64,000 bases of DNA from Meghimatium bilineatum (GCA_034231615.1 CM067298.1:3601834-3665833), one strand, 5' to 3'. Counted from the stretch's first letter, positions 1 to 11,310 are shown. Translations and numbers: made by a program. The notes: generated by a model from the sequence alone, not told the origin.

Positions 1-132
1 GATGTGAGAAATGACGCAGAAATGAGAGCTTAATTGAAAATAATACCGCAAGCTTATGTCAGTTTAGTCTGCGGAAATTATAGGCTTTGTGTTTGTGTCA
101 ACTGGGGCTTTGTTAACTGGAGCTGTGTTACT

Positions 133-146
133 GGGGGGGGGGGGGG
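133..146. repeat. Poly-G run (14 bp)
   Basis: Uninterrupted run of 14 G. It is one of more than ten G or C runs of at least 10 bp in the window. Confidence 0.9.
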
Positions 147-244
147 TGTCGACTGAAGACATTAGTTTGTATATGGCATTGTTTCTGAAAGGAGGGGGTG
201 GCTAGAGTAAGGATTTTTAAGGGATTTGGAAATGGGAGCTCATT

Positions 245-350
245 CATCAATTCATACTAATACACAAGTATGCCCTATATATCAGGTGACATAATTTCAT
301 CAATTCATACTAATACACAAGTATGCCCTATATATCAGGTGACATAATTT
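245..350. repeat. 53-bp direct duplication
   Basis: Two consecutive, essentially identical copies of a 53-bp segment starting CATCAATTCATACTAATACA. No coding potential is seen around them. Confidence 0.9.
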
Positions 351-519
351 TTCCAGAACGTTGTCTTCTCTATGGAACTTGTACACTTCTCACGATTCTC
401 TGGGAGAGTTGACCTGCCACAACCAGGGACATGTATAAACAATCTCAGATATCTCTTATCCAGTATTGTCTTACCCCTGCTACCAACCGCCATACCTATT
501 ATTATCATGTGTCCATGAT

Positions 520-895
520 GTTATGTTATGAACATAAAATGGATCAATTTCGTCACAAATAATGATTTAAGAAATAAAACACACCAAGAATATGTTTCAG
601 ACATCATAAGAAAACGCAGATGGAAATACCTGGGTCACGTTTTAAGATTAGATGAAAACAGAATAAACCAACAAGCCGTTATATGGACACCTGAAGGTAA
701 AAGAAAACGAGGAAGACCTAAAGCAACCCTTAAAAAAGCACCATATTTAAGGGGGAAATAACAGGCTGCAAGACAATAACTAAAACTGCAGGAAGCGGAT
801 CGCAACACATGGAGAATCAAAATCTCTGCCTTATATATCGCCTGCGGCACGAAAGGAACAAACAAACTAACTGTTATGTCTCTTTATATAACCAA
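520..895 (+). mobile_element. LINE-D 3' end (RT C-terminal remnant)
   Basis: One reading frame gives RRWKYLGHVLRLDENR, then EGKRKRGRPK, then two in-frame stops (759 and 777), and finally ACGTKGTN. This order is the usual C-terminal tail of RTE-like LINE reverse transcriptases. RT motifs are absent, so this is a 5'-truncated dead copy. Two relatives lie at 47995-48365 and 53165-53560 on the minus strand. All three end at the same place and run into an AACT-rich tail (here AAACAAACTAACTG), which marks the real 3' terminus of the family. Confidence 0.8.
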
Positions 896-1094
896 AACAC
901 ATCTCAGCTTTCTGATTATATTGTTGTTTAAGAGCCAACCATTCTTCAACTTTTAATGTTTTTATAACCACTTCCTGATTTGTCTTTTTCTCTGTCCATG
1001 ATATTCTCAAAATTCTTCTGTAGCATCTCATTTAGAAGGTCACTATTCGCTTGACCACTGTTTTATTAAATGTTCACATTCACAAGCATACACC

Positions 1095-1255
1095 CCCATC
1101 GAGGCCAGAATCTTGAAGTGGTGATGGGGCTTAGTTCAGCCATCAGAGGCTGGAAACTAAGACTGGTCGGGCACTCCCACTCGAGCAGGACCATAGTCCG
1201 GCCCAAGTAAGCAGAGTGCTGAAGACGGAGGCAACCAGCCAAAAGGCGCACAGAT
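1095..1255 (+). repeat. Rep-F dispersed repeat, copy 1
   Basis: A segment containing GGCTGGAAACTAAGACTGGT and CTGAAGACGGAGGCAACCAG. The same sequence occurs in inverse orientation at 20575-20715. Function unknown; it may be an untranslated part of a LINE, since LINE-C sequence follows at 1400. Confidence 0.75.
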
Positions 1256-1399
1256 AATCAGGTTGCCACGCATAAAACACAATGGAAACATGTCTGCATC
1301 TAATAAACGTTATGGTGCCTGCCCTGTGGCGGACGTTCAGGCAGGGACGGTGCCGGGCCCTATACCTCGAAAGGGCCCAACCTCAGTTACTGGAAGTCC

Positions 1400-1565
1400 T
1401 TCTCAATTGCCCCGAGGAGCCAGGAGGCAAGGGAATAGACAACACTGGAATCAAAGCTCTATGGGACACTGTATGAACTACAAAAGACAGTGAGTTTTAT
1501 TAAGGAGACAGAATTGCAGATATAGACATGTTTCAAGTGAACGAAAGAAGAAGAAGAAGAAAACA
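1400..1565 (+). mobile_element. LINE-C 3' terminus
   Basis: Closely resembles the end of the LINE-C copy at 22050-22325: the stretch corresponding to KLYGPLYELQ, FIQEAELQI and the terminal CAAGTGAACGAAAGAAGAAG is shared. It ends in a GAA-rich tail, (GAA)n then AAC. Only the last ~150 bp of the element is present. The segment at 1494-1530 is the closest intact match to the unit of the array that begins 470 bp downstream. Confidence 0.75.
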
Positions 1566-2004
1566 AGCATACATTGCTACTGGAAGTATATTTGCTCTAA
1601 TCCGATATAATTTGGCTTTACAGCTGGTGCTTAACCAAAGATTTTTCATTTGTGCAAGTATTCAAGTGCCCATGTCCATTGCAATTCTCGATTTTTGCAG
1701 AACAAATCTAAACAAACAATTGCAGACTTTAATTATAATCTGTGTGGCGCAAACAGTAAACAACATTCTAATTCTGAGGAGGTACAACGCCTTGCAAACT
1801 ACGTGCTCATCTCTCATTAATCTCTAACAACCAAGAGTGCCAGAGAATATCCAACAAAAATACGAGATGCTACAGTAACACAAATAGAAAGTCGTATTAA
1901 CATGCATAAATAATTTAATATTTCTATGAATAAAAATATGTCACAAACAAGTACAGGTCGGAGGCAACGGCGGGATAACCTTTTGCAATTTATCGTTCCT
2001 TACG
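1566..2004. other. No feature recognised
   Basis: AT-rich unique-looking sequence between two tail-to-tail LINE-C ends. No splice-bounded frame or repeat is recognised. Confidence 0.5.
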
Positions 2005-3622
2005 CTTTTTTCTTCTTTTGTTCACTAATAATGTCTAAATCTGCAGTGTTGATTCTTGTATAAATTGTTGACTAATAATGTCTATATCTGCAGTGTTGTT
2101 TCTTGTATAAATTGTTGCATAGAAATGTCTATATCTGCAGTTTGTTTCTGGTATAAATTGTTGACTAATAATGTCTATATCTGCAGTGTTGTTTCTTGTA
2201 TAAATTGTTGCATAGAAATGTCTATATCTGCAGTGTTGTTTCTTGTATAAATTGTTGCATAGAAATGTCTATATCTGAAGTGCTGTTTCTTGTATAAATT
2301 GTTGACTAATAATGTCTATATCTGCAGTGTTGTTTCTTGTATAAATTGTTGCATAGAAATGTCTATATCTGCAGTTTGTTTCTGGTATAAATTGTTGACT
2401 AATAATGTCTATATCTGCAGTGTTGTTTCTTGTATAAATTGTTGCATAGAAATGTCTATATCTGCAGTGTTGTTTTTTTTGTATAAATTGTTGCATAGAA
2501 ATGTCTATATCTGCAGTGTTGTTTCTTGTATAAATTGTTGCATAGAAATGTCTATATCTGCAGTGTTGTTTCTGGTATAAATTGTTGACTAATAATGTCT
2601 ATATCTGCAGTGTTGTTTCTTGTATAAATTGTTGCATAGAAATGTCTATATCTGCAGTGTTGTTTCTGGTATAAATTGTTGACTAATAATGTCTATATCT
2701 GCAGTGTTGTTTCTTGTATAAATTGTTGCATAGAAATGTCTATATCTGCAGTGTTGTTTCTTGTATAAATTGTTGCATAGAAATGTCTATATCTGCAGTG
2801 CTGTTTCTTGTATAAATTGTTGACTAATAATGTCTATATCTGCAGTGTTGTTTCTTGTATAAATTGTTGCATAGAAATGTCTATATCTGAAGTGCTGTTT
2901 CTTGTATAAATTGTTGACTAATAATGTCTATATCTGAAGTGCTGTTTCTTGTATAAATTGTTGCATAGAAATGTCTATATCTGCAGTGTTGTTTCTTGTA
3001 TAAATTGTTGACTAATAATGTCTATATCTGCAGTGTTGTTTCTTGTATAAATTGTTGCATAGAAATGTCTATATCTGCAGTGTTGTTTCTTGTATAACTT
3101 GTTGCATAGAAATGTCTATATCTGCAGTGTTGTTTCTTGTATAAATTGTTGCATAGAAATGTCTATATCTGCAGTGTTGTTTCTTGTATAAATTGTTGCA
3201 TAGAAATGTCTATATCTGCAGTGTTGTTTCTTGTATAAATTGTTGACTAATAATGTCTATATCTGCAGTGTTGTTTCTTGTAATAAATTGTTGCATAGAA
3301 ATGTCTATATCTGCAGTGTTGTTTCTTGTATAAATTGTTGACTAATAATGTCTATATCTGCAGTGTTGTTTCTTGTATAAATTGTTGACTAATAATGTCT
3401 ATATCTGCAGTGTTGTTTCTTGTATAAATTGTTGCATAGAAATGTCTATATCTGCAGTGTTGTTTCTTGTATAAATTGTTGACTAATAATGTCTATATCT
3501 GCAGTGTTGTTTCTTGTAATAAATTGTTGACTAATAATGTCTATGTCTGCAGTGTTGTTTCTTGTATAAATTGTTGCATAGAAATGTCTATATCTGCAGT
3601 GTTGTTTCATGTATAAATTGTT
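2005..3622 (-). repeat. 46-47 bp minisatellite seeded on a LINE-C 3' end
   Basis: About 34 units in two alternating forms that differ at their start (TTGACTAATAATG or TTGCATAGAAATG), both continuing TCTATATCTGCAGTG. Read on the minus strand, the left edge (2005-2031) is a LINE-C terminus: AGTGAACAAAAGAAGAA matches AGTGAACGAAAGAAGAA at 16 of 17 positions. The next 34 bases of the unit match the LINE-C copy at 1494-1530 at 27 of 34 positions (hand alignment). The minus-strand unit still reads FIQETALQI, against FIQEAELQI in LINE-C. The array is therefore the amplified last ~45 bp of a LINE. Open frames within it are not genes. Confidence 0.85.
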
Positions 3623-3695
3623 GAATGAAAATGCGTTGTGTCACCGCTTTATGTGCGGCAATGGCCGGACATATCCGTCTTTGGCAGAACAAATT
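3617..3695 (+). repeat. Rep-A fragment
   Basis: Matches the Rep-A core (ATGCGTTGTGTCACCG, then ATGGCCGGACATATCCGTCT). It starts exactly where the 47-bp array ends. Confidence 0.7.
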
Positions 3696-3699
3696 ATCT

Positions 3700-4389
3700 T
3701 ATTATTGTCTGACCAAAGGTCACAGGCTGATGATTGTAATCACCATCATGATCCTGACCGTTGTTTTTACGGCGCAATCAATCTGAACCGTGTCACCTTT
3801 CTGTGCAACTCTCACGCATTCCCTACGCCACATTTCACAACATTCAAATAACCATTACAATGTGATCGTGTTCCTCCCGTACTTGCAGGAAATATTTATC
3901 TGAAATCTCAAGGCAACAATAAGTTTGTTTTATTTGTTTTGTTTTATCGTCGGCAGTTCAAGGACGTCTTCGTACACAAAAACAGTCATCAGGAGTTGGC
4001 ACGGTCTTATCGGTGTATGATGTCTTCATCGTGACCCTTGACATTTAAAAATCTACTGGATCAAGCCTTTTCATGACTCTTTCGACTATATCCGTGATTT
4101 TAATTGGTCATTATAGTTATACTATGTGCGACAGCCAATGAAAATTTAGGTAATAGTCAAATGAGACATTTTAAAAGGCTGTGTTTCCAATTAGCCAGTT
4201 GGTCTTGTATTGTTGACGGTGTTGACTGAATATGAGTACGTTGACACACTATTGGATTAGAGGTAGACATGAATCATTTCTCTGCCGCTTATAAGAGGTG
4301 ACATGCTATCTTTAAGTGCTATCCTTGATAAGGCATGCCTGTACATAGTGCTCCTAAATCTATAAATCTTGCTGAAAGCATTGAAAATA
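3700..4389. other. No feature recognised
   Basis: No gene, splice-bounded exon or repeat recognised; ordinary AT-rich sequence. Confidence 0.5.
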
Positions 4390-5600
4390 TTGATCTATCA
4401 ATCAAGAGTCATGCCGAGTGGGGTAGGCGAGCATGCTTCTCCACAACTCTCAGTCTCGTGTGTTGTTAATAAGTTCATTTCGTGACTTCTTTTTGTGACA
4501 ACCCATCGAGATATTTCTGTCTCTTCTCCCCTTCATCTTTCCGATGGTTACTAAATGTTCAAGTTTTACTTTTCTCATTACATGCCCTAAAAATCTTGAT
4601 TGCTTCTAATTTTTGCTATAATTAATTTGTCGTTTTACTCCTGCATCTTTGAGAACTTCTATATTAGTTTTATTAGCTGTCCATGGAATTTTCATCATTT
4701 TTCTTAAAAAACCACATATCAGTTGTATCCCGCTTATCTTGGGCACTTTTACTTACTGTCCATATTTCGCTTCCATAAAGACGGATTAGCTAAATATAAC
4801 ATCTTAACACTCAAACTCGCGTATGCATTGATATAACTGCATTGATATAACTTCATTGATATAACTGCATTGCATAGAATGTTTCTCATTTTTTTTAATG
4901 TAGATGTGGCATGTGCTATCCTGTTCTTGATCTCATTGGAGAAATTACCATGTGATGTTAAAATGGTGCCAAGATACTTAACTTTATCCGCTTGATTTAG
5001 TTTTGTATCATTGATAGTAATACTGCATTTTGGTGGTGTGTATTGTTTTTGAAACAACCATTATGTCTGTTTTATTCTACTACCACTTCACGTTCTTGTA
5101 CTACTATGTCTACCAGGGCTTGAAGTTCTTGTTCGCTCCCTTCAATAATAACTGTATCGCCAGCATATCTCAGATTATTCAGATTGTAACCTCCAACTGC
5201 TATTACTGGCATGCTTTCTATGTTTTGCACAATATCCTATGTGTACAGGAAAAAAATATCTGGTGATATTACACATCCATGTCTGACGCCCATCTCTATC
5301 TTTTGGAACTCTCTTACATTACTATCAACCAACATCGGAGTTGTCTGTTTCCAATACATATTTCTTACTATCTTTAGATCTTTCCCATCAACATTGCGCT
5401 TTTTCTAACATTTGTTGTATCATTCCTGAATTCTTCATCTTGTCAAATGCTTTACTATAATCTATGCAGCACAACTACAGCTAGTTGTGTACTTCTATTG
5501 CCCACTCCATCAATGTTTCTACTATATATATATAGGGCATTTATTGTTCCTTTTCCTTCCACAAATATTGATAACGGTAACTGACTGCTACGAGGAATGT
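4390..5600 (-). mobile_element. Decayed RTE-like LINE reverse transcriptase
   Basis: Read on the minus strand with frameshifts and stops: a motif A region (IDYSKAFDKMKNSGM), a motif C region reading LRYAGDTVIIEGSEQEL, thumb sequence (KVKYLGTILTSHGNFSNEIK), then LYGSEIWTVSKSAQDKRD and a tail ending in LWRSMLAYPTRH. The catalytic YADD box reads YAGD, so one catalytic aspartate is lost. A 14-bp segment (GCATTGATATAACT) is tandemly repeated about three times inside the coding region near 4825-4870. It is a fossil; the endonuclease is missing. Confidence 0.8.
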
Positions 5601-5639
5601 AGTTTCATTGGATCACTATAAATTACGAGCGACAGAGCT

Positions 5640-5885
5640 TTTGTATAATGGTATTAGGTATGTTGATTGTCCTCTTCATACACCGGACATGTTCATATGT
5701 GTTCAGATTTCCGCTTCAGTAAATCTCTCATGGTATATCGGCTATTGGTTCCAGATCTATGTTGGTTCAGTGCTCTTTTTGAAATCTGTGTCAGGTGTTC
5801 TCTATAGGCCAAAACTACCCTCATTCCTAAATCGCGCATTTTCGATATTGACTCATGCTCGTTTATCTCAAAATCATATGTGATA
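5640..5885 (-). mobile_element. C-terminal end of an RNase H LINE
   Basis: The minus-strand frame contains ESISKMRDLGMRVVLAYRE and ALNQHRSGTNSRYTMRDLLK followed by RKSEH. This is the typical region after the RNase H domain in one LINE family, also seen at 54.8-55.8 kb and 62.4 kb. Upstream domains are absent here. Confidence 0.7.
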
Positions 5886-5919
5886 TCGTGCGGACTCGTA
5901 CAGAATACTGAGTATAATT

Positions 5920-5984
5920 TTATGTAATGGGGGAATGAGATCTCTACACAGCTTGATTTCATACCCAGAATACTGCAACTCTCA
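5920..5984 (+). repeat. Rep-G copy 1, left part
   Basis: AATGAGATCTCTACACAGCT and surrounding bases match 8863-8920. The array that follows interrupts this Rep-G copy; its right part (TTTGACAAGTCTC) resumes at 8110. Confidence 0.7.
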
Positions 5985-8106
5985 GCGGTGTGCACCAACT
6001 CTTCTCAGCAGTGTGCAATAGAAGCTTCAACTCTCAGCGGTGTACACCAACTCTCAGCGCTGTACACCAACTCTTCTCAGCAGTGTGCAATAGAAGCTTC
6101 AACTCTCAGCGGTGTGCACCAACTCTCAGCGGTGTACACCAACTCTTCTCAGCAGTGTGCAATAGAAGCTTCAACTCTCAGCGGTGTGCACCAACTTTTC
6201 TCAGCGGTGTGCAATAGAAGCTTCAACTCTCAGCGGTGTGCACCAACTCTCAGCGGTGTACACCAACTTTTCTCAGCAGTGTACAATAGAAGCTTCAACT
6301 CTCAGCGGTGTACACCAACTTTTCTCAGCAGTGTGCAATAGAAGCTTCAACTCTCAGCGGTGTACACCAACTTTTCTCAGCAGTGTGCAATAGAAGCTTC
6401 AACTCTCAGCGGTGTACACCAACTCTCAGCGGTGTTCACCAACTCTCAGCGGTGTACACCAACTTTTCTCAGCGGTGTGCAATAGAAGCTTCAACTCTCA
6501 GCGGTGTGCACCAACTCTCAGCGGTGTACACCAACTTTTCTCAGCAGTGTGCAATAGAAGCTTCAACTCTCAGCGGTGTACACCAACTCTCAGCAGTGTG
6601 CAATAGAAGCTTCAACTCTCAGCAGTGTGCAATAGAAGCTTCAACTCTCAGCGGTGTGCAATAGAAGCTTCAACTCTCAGCGGTGTGCACCAACTCTCAG
6701 CGGTGTTCATCAACTCTCAGCGGTGTTCACCAACTCTCAGCGGTGTGCACCAACTCTTCTCAGCGGTGTGCAATAGAAGCTTCATCTCTCAGCGGTGTGC
6801 ACCAACTCTCAGCGGTGTTCACCAACTCTAAGCGGTGTGCACCAACTCTCAGCGGTGTGCACCAACTCTCAGCGGTGTTCACCAACTCTCAGCGGTGTGC
6901 ACCAACTCTCAGCGGTGTGCACCAACTCTCAGCGGTGTGCACCAACTCTCAGCGGTGTTCACCAACTCTCAGCGGTGTTCACCAACTCTCAGCGGTGTTC
7001 ACCAACTCTAAGCGGTGTGCACCAACTCTCAGCGGTGTGCACCAACTCTCAGCGGTGTGCACCAACTCTTCTCAGCGGTGTGCACCAACTCTCAGCGGTG
7101 TGCACCAACTCTTCTCAGCGGTGTGCACCAACTCTCAGCGGTGTGCACCAACTCTAAGCGGTGTGCACCAACTCTCAGCGGTGTGCACCAACTCTCAGCG
7201 GTGTGCACCAACTCTCAGCGGTGTGCACCAACTCGCAGCGGTGTGCACCAACTCTAAGCGGTGTGCACCAACTCTCAGCGGTGTGCACCAACTCTAAGCG
7301 GTGTGCACCAACTCTAAGCGGTGTGCACCAACTCTAAGCGGTGTGCACCAACTCTTCTCAGCGGTGTTCACCAACTCTAAGCGGTGTGCACCAACTCTCA
7401 GCGGTGTGCACCAACTCTAAGCGGTGTGCACCAACTCTCAGCGGTGTGCACCAACTCTCAGCGGTGTGCACCAACTCTTCTCAGCGGTGTGCACCAACTC
7501 TCAGCGGTGTGCACCAACTCTTCTCAGCGGTGTGCACCAACTCTCAGCGGTGTGCACCAACTCTTCTCAGCGGTGTGCACCAACTCTCAGCGGTGTGCAC
7601 CAACTCTTCTCAGCGGTGTGCAATAGAAGCTTCAACTCTCAGCGGTGTGCACCAACTCTCAGCGGTGTTCACCAACTCTAAGCGGTGTGCACCAACTCTC
7701 AGCGGTGTGCACCAACTCTCAGCGGTGTGCACCAACTCTTCTCAGCGGTGTGCACCAACTCTTCTCAGCGGTGTGCAATAGAAACTTCAACTCTCAGCGG
7801 TGTGCACCAACTCTCAGCGGTGTTCACCAACTCTCAGCGGTGTGCACCAACTCTCAGCGGTGTGCACCAACTCTCAGCGGTGTGCACCAACTCTCAGCGG
7901 TGTGCAACAGAATACTTCAACTCTCAGCGGTGTACACCAACTCTCAGCGGTGTGCAACAGAATACTTCAACTCTCAGCGGTGTGCACCAACTCTCAGCGG
8001 TGTGCAACAGAATACTTCAACTCTCAGCGGTGTGCACCAACTCTCAGCGGTGTGCACCAACTCTCAGGGGTGTGCAACAGAATCTTCAACTCTCAGCGGT
8101 GTGCAC
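5985..8106. repeat. 20-bp minisatellite inside Rep-G
   Basis: About 2.1 kb built on CAACTCTCAGCGGTGTGCAC. Longer variants insert TTCTCAGCAGTGTGCAATAG plus AAGCTT. The left half is rich in the AATAGAAGCTT form, the middle is nearly pure 20-bp units, and the right end uses a CAACAGAATACTT variant. Open frames (up to about 200 codons) arise because stops are absent from the unit; they are not genes. Confidence 0.95.
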
Positions 8107-8134
8107 TGCTTTGACAAGTCTCCTACTTTATATT

Positions 8135-8245
8135 ATTTCACAGCCATCCGTCTTCAGCGTGGGACGTCTCAGTTCAGAAAGCAAAGAATAGGGTTACTGT
8201 TTTCTTTCCATGCATGTCGAAGGAGACGACTAAGGAATGTTGGGA
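8135..8245 (+). repeat. Rep-B fragment
   Basis: Contains AAGCAAAGAATAGGGTTACT and CCATGCATGTCGAAGGAGAC, matching the 5' part of Rep-B copies at 10195 and 48425. Confidence 0.6.
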
Positions 8246-8735
8246 GATAGGCTGACACCATGTCACGTGTGAAAACATCATCATTGTGATATCACTTGTC
8301 TTCATTTCTTACTAGTCTCCTCTACCAAATAATCGCCATGGGAGATCTTAATAGTCTCCTCTACCAAATAATCGCCTTGGGAGATCTTACTAGTCTCCTC
8401 TACCAAATAATCGCCATGGGAGATCTTACTAGTCTCCTCTACCAAATAATCGCCACGGATGACGAAGAGACACAGACCAGCGGACATTGCACCTTTGTCC
8501 TTTTGTAGCAGACTTCTAGATGATGGGAAATGTCAGATCACTGCGGATGTGTCAGCAAATGTGACAGAAACGTGATAGAATAGTTGGCACCGAGGTATGT
8601 GTACTGTGCTCTGTGTATGACGTGGTAATCCTGATATACTAGCACATTAAAATGCTTCCCTTCGGTGACTAAACTGCATCCATACACCTCCCTTGCACAA
8701 CATTATTTTTGAGACAACCTTACAAGAGTCAGGGC
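8246..8735 (+). repeat. Rep-H copy 1
   Basis: Homologous along its length to 52536-52945: shared GGATGACGAAGAGA, CATTGCACCTTTGTC, a TAATCCTGA(T/C)ATACT block, and GACTAAACTGCATCCATA against GACTAAACATGCATCCATA. This copy has its CTCTACCAAATAATCGCC segment amplified fourfold, while its TTTGAGACAACCT segment is single. Copy 2 shows the opposite. No coding capacity is recognised, so the element class is unknown. Confidence 0.8.
8309..8457. repeat. 39-bp tandem repeat within Rep-H copy 1
   Basis: About 3.7 units containing CTCCTCTACCAAATAATCGC and CATGGGAGATCTTA. The corresponding segment is single in the other Rep-H copy (52580-52630). Confidence 0.9.
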
Positions 8736-8862
8736 TTTACCTCAGATAAATAACTGAAAAGAACATGTGCTTATGTTTAATAAATAAATGACAGGCTGTC
8801 AAGTGCTACCTGTTCACAGTTAGATGGGTTATTTCATCATTGTCATCATTATCCTCTTGTGA

Positions 8863-8955
8863 AATGGGGGAACGAGATCTCTGCACAGCTTTATTGCATA
8901 GTCAGAAACTCTCAGTGTGCGATGTGTGTGATGTTTTGACATGTCTCTTTAAAGT
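8863..8955 (+). repeat. Rep-G copy 2, unexpanded
   Basis: GGGGGAACGAGATCTCTGCA, then AACTCTCAGTGTGCG, then TTTTGACATGTCTC: the same left and right flanks as the 6.0-8.1 kb array, but with only one or two copies of the CTCTCAG...GTGTG segment. It represents the pre-expansion arrangement. Confidence 0.75.
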
Positions 8956-9090
8956 GGTTAGTCTGGTGGGTCGCTGGTTAGACCGTCAGAACTTCCGTAG
9001 CAGGATGTAACAATAATAAAAAAATATGGGAAATAATGCATCGATACAAGTCTACTTGACTAGATGTTATCTCTACTTGACTAGATTTAA

Positions 9091-9787
9091 AACATTGAAG
9101 GTACAAGTTAAAACATTCCGTGGAAGAGATAAAAACATTGAAGGTACAAGTTAAAACATTCCGTGGAAGAGATAAAAACATTGAAGGTACAAGTTAAAAT
9201 ATTCCATGGAAGAGATAAAAACATTGAAGGTACAAGTTAAAATATTCCATGGAAGAGATAAAAACATTGAAGGTACAAGTTGAAACATTCCGTGGAAGAG
9301 ATAAAAACATTGAAGGTACAAGTTAAAACATTCCATGTAAGAGATAAAAACATTGAAGGTACAAGTTGAAACATTCCGCGGAAGAGATAAAAACATTGAA
9401 GGTACAAGTTAAAACATTCCATGGAAGAGATAAAAACATTGAAGGTACAAGTTGAAACATTCCGTGGAAGAGATAAAAACATTGAAGGTACAAGTTAAAA
9501 CATTCCATGTAAGAGATAAAAACATTGAAGGTACAAGTTGAAACATTCCGCGGAAGAGATAAAAACATTGAAGGTACAAGTTAAAACATTCCATGGAAGA
9601 GATAAAAACATTGAAGGTACAATTAAGACATTCCGTGGAAGAGATAAAAACATTGAAGGTACAAGTTCAAACATTCCGTGGAAGAGATAAAAACATTGAA
9701 GGTACAAGTTAAAACATTCCGTGGAAGAAATAAAAACATTGAAGGTACAAGTTAAAACATTCCGTGGAAGAGATAAAAACATTGAAC
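9091..9787. repeat. 43-bp minisatellite
   Basis: About 16 units beginning AACATTGAAGGTACAAGTTA and continuing AAACATTCCGTGGAAGAG. Substitutions cluster at CCRTG(G/T)AAG. It abuts a Rep-A fragment on the right. No seed element identified. Confidence 0.95.
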
Positions 9788-9811
9788 GCAAAAGCTCAAA
9801 TGACAAAGTAA

Positions 9812-9900
9812 TTGACCAGTGGCACAAATAAAACAGCGACACAACACATTCCCGTTTACTGTACTATATCGTGCTGGAAATCTAGTATGCCCATTATCCT
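9812..9900 (-). repeat. Rep-A fragment
   Basis: GGCACAAATAAAACAGCGAC and ACAACACATTCCCGTTTAC match Rep-A read in inverse orientation. Confidence 0.55.
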
Positions 9901-9942
9901 GATACATGAGAGATTTAATGGCAATGTGAGAACGAAGGTAGC

Positions 9943-10153
9943 AACAAAAAATATTTCAATGCTGACCAAGTCTAGGAAGTCGGTATATTAAACTACTATA
10001 TGAAATTAACAACAAAATATTTCAATGCTGACCAAGTCTAGGAAGTCGGTATATTAAACTACTATATGAAATTAACAACAAAATATTTCAATGCTGACCA
10101 AGTCTAGGAAGTCGGTATATTAAACTACTATATGAAATTAACAACAAAATATT
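9943..10153. repeat. 66-bp tandem repeat (about 3 units)
   Basis: Three nearly identical units containing GCTGACCAAGTCTAGGAAGT and ACTACTATATGAAATTAACA. Confidence 0.9.
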
Positions 10154-10194
10154 AACATAATTGGGAGGGAGGGGGGTGGTTCCATGGCTCACAT

Positions 10195-10460
10195 CGAACG
10201 CGCCCATGTCTTACCGGGGATCCGAAGGGAAAGCAAGGAATAGCACTGTTTACCCTCCATGCATGTCGCAAGAGGCGACAAAGAAGGTTGTGACTGTCCC
10301 TTCACAGCGACCCAGAATCCGTGCTGGAGTCATATGTGTCAGGCCGAAATGCGCAGATATCGCAGCCAATCTTTAAATCATAACACAGATCATTCTGTTC
10401 TCTGGACTACATCCTATTACTCCGCAGGAGTTTGAGAATGAACGTAGAAGAAGAACTCAA
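10195..10460 (+). repeat. Rep-B, near full length
   Basis: Order: GGGGATCCGAAGGGAAAGCA, CCATGCATGTCGCAAGAGGC, TGTGTCAGGCCGAAATGCGC, ACTACATCCTATTACTCCGC, and the terminus GAGTTTGAGAATGAACGTAG followed by AAGAAGAA. About 265 bp, with the GAA-rich 3' end shared by Rep-A. SINE-like in size and tail, but no clear pol III boxes were found. Confidence 0.75.
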
Positions 10461-10539
10461 ACTAATATCAGAATGAATTCAAGCTATTGACATTGTGACA
10501 TGAAAACAGACTAAAGAAATAACGAAAACTGATCCAAGT

Positions 10540-10775
10540 AAGAAGAATGTTCTTTATTCAAGAATATACACACGCGTTAAAATGGGTACCAGATGGCAAA
10601 AGAAAAAGGCAAAGAGAGGCTCTTCACAGAACAACCATCAAAAAGTGTATGACTATGTGTCTCAACAACATGCAAGAATTACACATAGTAGCATCACATT
10701 GATTGAACTGGAGAGCTCTGGTTGAGAGGCCCTATGTACCGTATCCAGCTCTGAAGGAACACGGATGCTGATTAA
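10540..10775 (+). mobile_element. LINE RT C-terminal fragment
   Basis: The plus-strand frame reads ALKWVPDGKRKRQREALHRT, then IDWRALVERPYVPYPALKE, which is the GKRKRGRP...DR.WR..V tail of RTE-like LINEs. Degenerate and without RT motifs. Confidence 0.65.
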
Positions 10776-10907
10776 ATTATATCAAATAGATACACACGGC
10801 CATCTTGTCTTTGGATTGTGTACAACAGCTTAGCAATGTATGTGTTCTCTGATCAATGTTTTACATTTACAGTAAGTCGTGCGTAACTCAAACACAAACA
10901 CATGAGA

Positions 10908-11168
10908 TTTTCTTCTTCTTCTTCTTCATGCTTAAACTCCTGCAGGTTAGGAGGAAGTAGTCCGGAGAACGGAATGTGTTGTGAGATAGTTAAAGGATAG
11001 CTGCGATATCTGTCTTTTGGTCTGATATCTCAGACTTCAGCATGGATACTGGGTTACTTTGACCCTCTATGGGATGGGACAGCAGAAATATCCTTAGTAA
11101 CTTATTACGACCTGCATGGCAGGTAACCATATCACTATTCTTTGCTCCTCTTTCAGGCCCTGACAACA
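10908..11168 (-). repeat. Rep-B, inverse orientation
   Basis: Starts with (TTC)n, then CTTAAACTCCTGCAGGTTAG, GTAGTCCGGAGAACGGAATG and CTATGGGATGGGACAGCAG, ending near CCTCTTTCAGGCCCTGACAA. Full-length relative of the copies at 48425, 57945 and 60105. Confidence 0.8.
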
Positions 11169-11224
11169 AGCTGGCAGATTAGATTGATATATCTTTCACA
11201 TTACAAGAAGTAGAACAGCCAAAG

Positions 11225-11310
11225 TTGGATGTATTGGGACATTTGTGAAATTAAACAGCGACACAACACATAGGATATCTGTTTTCTATGTTTACATACT
11301 GAAAGTCTAG
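11225..11310 (-). repeat. Degenerate Rep-A fragment
   Basis: AAATTAAACAGCGACACAAC and the following bases resemble Rep-A in inverse orientation, poorly conserved. Confidence 0.4.

Noticed and set aside
5988-8250. Repetitive Cys-rich frames (TNSQRCAPTLSGVHQL)
   Set aside because: Translation of the 20-bp array in all three frames gives the same peptide; a sequence artefact, not a secreted Cys-rich protein.
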